A DNA stretch of 11,148 nt from an uncultured Dysgonomonas sp. (GTDB lineage Bacteria; Bacteroidota; Bacteroidia; Bacteroidales; Dysgonomonadaceae). This document shows positions 7,927-11,148 of this stretch, one piece after another (the stretch's first letter is position 1; each line of letters opens with the position of its first letter). The position numbers were made by a program, and so were the translations under genes. The notes beneath the pieces were generated by a model. It was not told the DNA's origin. It made no database searches and saw nothing but the letters and a program-made list of their open reading frames with translations. Location: NCBI GenBank assembly GCA_937875275.1, contig CALNCC010000010.1:1-11148 (forward strand). Direction: 5' to 3'.

Positions 7927-8949
7927 ATGTTTAGATTTGCTAATCCGGAATATCTGTATCTATTTCTTATAATTCCAGTATTTATTATTGGATTTATAAT
8001 GCTGAACATAGCTAAGAAAAAGAGTGTAGAGAAATTGGGAACATTGCGGCTTGCAAAAAAGATGATGCCGGAGATGTCTCTGAAAAGAGGGTATCTTAAA
8101 TTTTGGATAATTATAGTTGTTATAGGATTTGGAATAACACTCTTGGCTCGCCCCCAATTTGGGAAAAAGGTTGAGAAAGTGGACAAGAAAGGGATTGAAT
8201 TGGTTATCGCAATTGATGTTTCCAATTCGATGTTAGCCCGTGATATTGCTCCAAGCCGATTGGCTAAAGCAAAACAAATTCTGACACGGATAATAGATGA
8301 ACGTCGCAACGATAAAGTGGCTATTGTTGTTTTTGCCGGCGAGGCGTATATCCAATTGCCGATGACTGCCGACACACAATCTGCAAAATTATTCCTTGAA
8401 ACAATAGACCCGAGCTTAGTTCCTGTTCAGGGAACAGCTATCGGCAGTGCTGTAAATATAAGTATGTCATGTTTCTCGACTACCGAAAATATGGAAAAAG
8501 CAATCGTGCTGATTACCGACGGAGAAGGGCATGACGGCGGAGCAGAGCAAGCTGCTGCGGCTGCTTACGAGAAAGGAGTAAGAGTAAACGTACTCGGCAT
8601 AGGGTCGGAAGAAGGTTCGCCGGTTCCGTTAACTCAGTATACGAACGAAATGAAACGAGACAATTCGGGCAAGGTTGTTGTTTCGAAATTGAACAAGCAA
8701 ATGTGCGAAGATATAGCAAAAGCGGGGCAAGGATTGTGCGCCTATGTCGACAATTCGAATAAGGCACTGAAAGAACTGCAATCAGCTTTAGATAAGTTGG
8801 AAAAAGGACAGATAGACGGAATTGCATATTCTGACTATGATGAGAAGTTTTACATATTTGCATGGGCAATGTTGATTCTATTGTTAGTCGAAATCTGTAT
8901 TTTCGATAAGAAGAATAGATTATTTGCCAATGTGCGTTTATTCAGATAA
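7927..8949 (+). CDS. batB: BatB: membrane-anchored vWA protein
   Basis: This 340-residue paralogue of BatA has the same layout: membrane segments at about 8-27 and 58-73, a vWA domain at about 90-300, and a C-terminal hydrophobic segment near 310-326. MIDAS residues are DVSNS (97-101), Thr170 in GTAIGSAV and Asp198 in LITDGEGHDGG. The LITDGEGHDG box and the insertion PVPLTQYTNEMKRDNSGKVV after IGSEEGS are typical of BatB rather than BatA. It follows batA by 47 bases, the widest gap within the batA-batC part, with no convincing promoter or terminator in the gap. Its stop codon TAA shares an A with an ATG (TAATG at 8947-8951), which would couple it to batC if that ATG is used. Confidence 0.93.
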   Translation: MFRFANPEYLYLFLIIPVFIIGFIMLNIAKKKSVEKLGTLRLAKKMMPEMSLKRGYLKFWIIIVVIGFGITLLARPQFGKKVEKVDKKGIELVIAIDVSNSMLARDIAPSRLAKAKQILTRIIDERRNDKVAIVVFAGEAYIQLPMTADTQSAKLFLETIDPSLVPVQGTAIGSAVNISMSCFSTTENMEKAIVLITDGEGHDGGAEQAAAAAYEKGVRVNVLGIGSEEGSPVPLTQYTNEMKRDNSGKVVVSKLNKQMCEDIAKAGQGLCAYVDNSNKALKELQSALDKLEKGQIDGIAYSDYDEKFYIFAWAMLILLLVEICIFDKKNRLFANVRLFR

Positions 8950-8972
8950 TGTATAGATCAAGGGAAATAAAT

Positions 8973-9782
8973 ATGAAAAAGATTATTTTATTCATTTTTC
9001 TTATATCAATAGCAGCAGGTGCTTCGGCACAGCGCAAAGTGCGCAAAGAGGTGCGCAAAGGAGATGATGCATATAAAGAGCAATTGTATGGAAAAGCCGA
9101 GCAGCACTATAAGGCGGCGTTGGAGGGAAACAGTGCTTCGAAAGAAGCGTCTTTCAACTTAGGCAACACATATTACAGGCAAGGGGAATATGATAAAGCC
9201 TTAGACGAATACAGACATTATCTGACGATAGAAAATGAAGACCCGGTGCAGGCAAGTGCTACATGGAGCAATATAGGAAATACACTGTTGAAGAAAAAAG
9301 CAGGAGAAAAAGCGACTCAACAACCTCAAATGGGAGGCGCACAGGGTGGTGGTGCTCCACAGCAATCGCAAGTCGACTATCTGAAAGAGACTATGGAAGC
9401 ATATAAGAATGCTTTGCGCATCAACCCTAATGATGATGAGACTCGCTACAATCTGGCTGTTGTGCAAAAAATGATTGACGACCAGGAAAACGAAGGCGGA
9501 GGCGAGGACGACAAGAAAGATGACCAACAACAGGATCAGAAACAAGACGATCAGCAGCAAGATAAGCCGAAAGAAGATCCTAAACAAGACCAAAAACAGG
9601 ATCAAAAGCAAGATCAGCAACAACAGCAGCAACAGAATCAAATGTCGAGAGAGAATATGGAGCAGATTCTGAAAGCGATAGAGCAAGATGAGAAACAAAC
9701 TCAAGAACGTGTTCAGGCTCAAAAGGCAATAGAGCAACGTCAAAAATCGGATCAGAACAGGCAACAAGATAAAGATTGGTAA
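8973..9782 (+). CDS. batC: BatC: periplasmic TPR protein with Gln/Asp/Lys-rich tail
   Basis: This is a TPR adaptor of the Bat system. I place the start at 8973 because this gives a clean signal peptide (MKKIILFIFLIS...GASAQ) and AAGGGAAA lies 5-12 bases before it; an in-frame ATG at 8949 overlaps the batB stop and would add eight residues. Mature protein: a short basic lead (RKVRKEVRKG), two TPR units (about 28-95), a Gly/Gln-rich insertion (about 107-133), a third TPR (about 138-172), a low-complexity tract rich in Gln, Asp and Lys (about 180-222), and a C-terminal amphipathic segment beginning MSRENMEQILKAIEQDEK, a feature commonly kept in BatC. The TPRs should bind partner proteins in the periplasm, probably BatA/BatB/BatD. 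Length is 269 residues with this start. Confidence 0.9.
   Translation: MKKIILFIFLISIAAGASAQRKVRKEVRKGDDAYKEQLYGKAEQHYKAALEGNSASKEASFNLGNTYYRQGEYDKALDEYRHYLTIENEDPVQASATWSNIGNTLLKKKAGEKATQQPQMGGAQGGGAPQQSQVDYLKETMEAYKNALRINPNDDETRYNLAVVQKMIDDQENEGGGEDDKKDDQQQDQKQDDQQQDKPKEDPKQDQKQDQKQDQQQQQQQNQMSRENMEQILKAIEQDEKQTQERVQAQKAIEQRQKSDQNRQQDKDW
9520..9637 (+). repeat. Low-complexity Gln/Asp/Lys codon repeat inside batC
   Basis: The DNA is an imperfect repetition of CAA/CAG, GAT/GAC and AAA/AAG codons, giving QDQKQD-like units and ending in seven consecutive Gln (mixed CAA and CAG codons). It encodes a charged, disordered linker between the TPR domain and the C-terminal helix. Synonymous codons vary from unit to unit, so it is maintained at protein level rather than being a recent pure-repeat expansion, though slippage remains possible. 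Confidence 0.75.
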
Positions 9783-9839
9783 ATAATTGTATTCTCTAAT
9801 TATAGATTATAATAAAGAATTTCTTATTTAGTTTTTAAG

Positions 9840-10856
9840 ATGATAATATATAGACAAGCAATGAGGAAGATTTGTTGTTTACTTTTGATACTACTAAGTT
9901 CATTTCAATTATACGGACAAATATCGTTCACCATCAGTGCTCCCGAAACAATAGTGAAAGGTGCGCGGGTAAATCTGACCTATGTCTTGAAAGGAGGCAA
10001 CGGTCAGAATCTTGTCGTTCCCGAAACAATTACGGGGTTTGATGTGCTTTTCGGACCTTCTTTTGCGCAGTCGTCATACTCATATTCTGACTCGTCAGGC
10101 AAAATGCTAACAGAGAGCAGTATTAGTTATACATATACACTGATGGCTAATGCGGAGGGTACGTTTACATTGCCCGAAGCATCGATTGATGTGAGTGGTA
10201 AGACATATAAGTCGGGAACAAAAAAAATAAAAGTACTACCGCCGGATAAGAATACGGAGAGTGCTGCTCCCGGACAGCAACAGCAAGCGATGTCGACCAA
10301 ATCGATAGGTGAGAATATTGATCCCGAGGATGTTTTTATACGGGCAATTTATACAAAGAGTAAAATAAAAGAGCAAGAGGCTGTAACGGTTACATTCCGT
10401 TTCTATTCAGCCCTTGAACCGGAAAGAGTGGAATCCTTAGAGTTCCCCGAATTTGAGGGGTTTATCACTGAAGATCAACCTTTGTCTCACAACAGACAGC
10501 TCCAGATGGAGCACTACAAGGGGCGTAACTATTATGTAATGGATATGCGCAAAACGGTGTTGTTTCCTCAACGATCGGGTAAGATAACAATCCCTTCGGG
10601 CAAGATGGAAATAGTATTGGTTGTGCCTACCGGACGACGCGTTAGATCGTTTTGGGGGATAAAGGATGAGACTGTATTGGTTACAAAAATGCTGACATCC
10701 AACCCGGTTACACTGAATATTGAACCTTTACCAACGGAAGGAAAACCTGTTGATTTTTCGGGAGGTGTGGGAACTTTCTCATTCAAGTCCGACATATCGG
10801 AAAAAGAAATAACCGCAAATGACGCTGTAACTATAAAGGTTGAAATTGCAGGAAAT
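9840..10856 (+). CDS. batD: BatD, N-terminal part, interrupted by a foreign junction
   Basis: This is the first ~339 residues of BatD, a periplasmic Ig-like-repeat protein with a C-terminal membrane anchor in the family. An N-terminal signal peptide (KICCLLLILLSSFQLYGQ) leads into ISFTISAPETIVKGARVNLTYVL, typical of BatD repeat 1. The second repeat begins around IDPEDVFIRAIYTKSKIKEQEAVTVTFRFYS, and the third begins near DFSGGVGTFSFKSDISEKEITANDAVTIKVEI (both given as split landmarks, about residues 160-190 and 301-336). Family members usually run to around 600 residues with a TM segment near the end; all of that is missing here because the frame runs into PtsI-like sequence after residue ~339. 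Start ATG 9840 is 57 bases after batC; ATG 9861 gives a more compact signal peptide (MRKICC) and may be the real start. Confidence 0.85.
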
Positions 10857-10862
10857 ATTGGG
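10836..10862 (+). other. Probable chimeric junction between batD and ptsI
   Basis: The codons for VEIAGN (10839-10856) are where BatD homology ends and enzyme I homology begins. BatD would be expected to continue as an xVxIxGxGN-type strand with N-L-K following; PtsI has an xxANIGTPKD-type segment at the matching point. The peptide fits both families, so the true breakpoint may be anywhere within these 18 bases. The frame is kept without a stop. Confidence 0.7.
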
Positions 10863-11148
10863 ACACCAAAGGACATAGATAAGGTTATAGAAAATGACGG
10901 TGAAGGAGTAGGATTATACAGAACTGAATTCTTTTATATGGATAACGATAAACTTCCAACAGAAGATGAACAATTTAAGGCATATAAAGTAGTTGCAGAA
11001 AAACTTCAAGGGAAACCTTTGGTTATTCGTACTTTAGATGTAGGGGGAGATAAGGAAATTCCATATTTAAATCTTCCAAAAGAAATGAATCCATTTTTAG
11101 GATATAGAGCTATAAGACTGTGTCTGGATAGAAAAGATATATTTAAAA
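10857..11148 (+). CDS. ptsI: PTS enzyme I (PEP-protein phosphotransferase) fragment, probably from another organism
   Basis: The last 97 codons match the start of the PEP-binding TIM barrel of enzyme I, the cytosolic kinase that passes phosphate from PEP to HPr in the sugar phosphotransferase system. Landmarks are NIGTPKDID, GEGVGLYRTEFFYMD (corresponding to the Arg296 region of the E. coli enzyme), VIRTLDVGGDKEIPY (Arg332 region) and NPFLGYRAIRLCLDRKDIF (Arg358 region). The N-terminal phosphohistidine and HPr-binding domains are absent, and the C-terminus lies outside the window. The codons are more AT-rich than the preceding batD (AGA for Arg, GGA for Gly, CCA for Pro, ATA and TTA common), as in clostridia or fusobacteria. 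Many Bacteroidetes lack a full sugar PTS. There is no start codon or ribosome site of its own; it exists only as an in-frame continuation of batD, so I read it as foreign sequence. Confidence 0.85.
   Translation, partial: MGTPKDIDKVIENDGEGVGLYRTEFFYMDNDKLPTEDEQFKAYKVVAEKLQGKPLVIRTLDVGGDKEIPYLNLPKEMNPFLGYRAIRLCLDRKDIFK

Noticed and set aside
9201..9767. Leucine-rich 188-codon open frame on the minus strand that looks like a membrane protein
   Set aside because: The Leu/Ile richness is the reverse complement of the Gln/Asp/Lys codon tract of batC.
9783..9839. Possible terminator or promoter in the AT-rich gap between batC and batD
   Set aside because: The pairings found (for example ATAATT with AATTAT) are AT-only and short, and no TAnnTTTG element is present.
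9840..11148. A genuine BatD-PtsI fusion protein
   Set aside because: Wrong cellular compartments, both parts incomplete, composition shift at the join, and a shared short segment at the breakpoint. A chimera explains all of these more simply.
1..11148. CRISPR arrays, tRNA/rRNA genes, insertion sequences, integrases or defence systems
   Set aside because: Looked for repeat-spacer periodicity, cloverleaf or rRNA landmarks, and transposase or integrase motifs; none seen.

Overview
The window looks like a Bacteroidales chromosome (phylum Bacteroidota). The evidence is a complete Bat (Bacteroides aerotolerance) type gene run, a GH92 lipoprotein glycosidase, moderately AT-rich coding DNA, A-rich leaders with little Shine-Dalgarno signal, and two exact matches to the Bacteroidetes -7 promoter element TAnnTTTG. 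I cannot name a genus with confidence. Every recognisable gene is on the + strand.

Layout. 1-465 is the 3' part of an ArgD-type aminotransferase, closed by a strong intrinsic terminator (489-520). 590-1339 is a membrane-anchored GH25 lysozyme-like protein with its own candidate promoter. 1340-1598 is a non-coding leader holding a candidate promoter and a 10-bp inverted repeat. From 1599 onward there is one closely spaced cluster: moxR (AAA+ ATPase), a GH92 alpha-mannosidase lipoprotein, a DUF58 / von Willebrand A (vWA) protein, a secreted single-pass protein that resembles a BatD partner, batA, batB, batC and the first part of batD.

How the genes fit together. MoxR ATPases are encoded beside vWA/MIDAS proteins in many bacteria and are thought to remodel or activate them. 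Here the cytosolic MoxR and DUF58 proteins sit with three envelope pieces: two membrane-anchored vWA proteins (BatA, BatB) with intact MIDAS motifs, a periplasmic TPR protein (BatC) and Ig-like BatD proteins. Together they suggest an envelope stress or aerotolerance complex. The GH92 gene is the odd member: it sits between moxR and the DUF58 gene, which normally adjoin.

The most important anomaly is at the right end. At about 10839-10856 the batD reading frame passes without a stop or frameshift into the PEP-binding domain of PTS enzyme I (PtsI), in AT-rich codon usage of the kind seen in clostridia or fusobacteria. BatD and PtsI have no known association, and the join lies on a short peptide (VEIAGN) plausible in both families. 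The likeliest explanation is a chimeric assembly or library join at a shared short word. The last ~290 bases should not be treated as part of this genome until checked.
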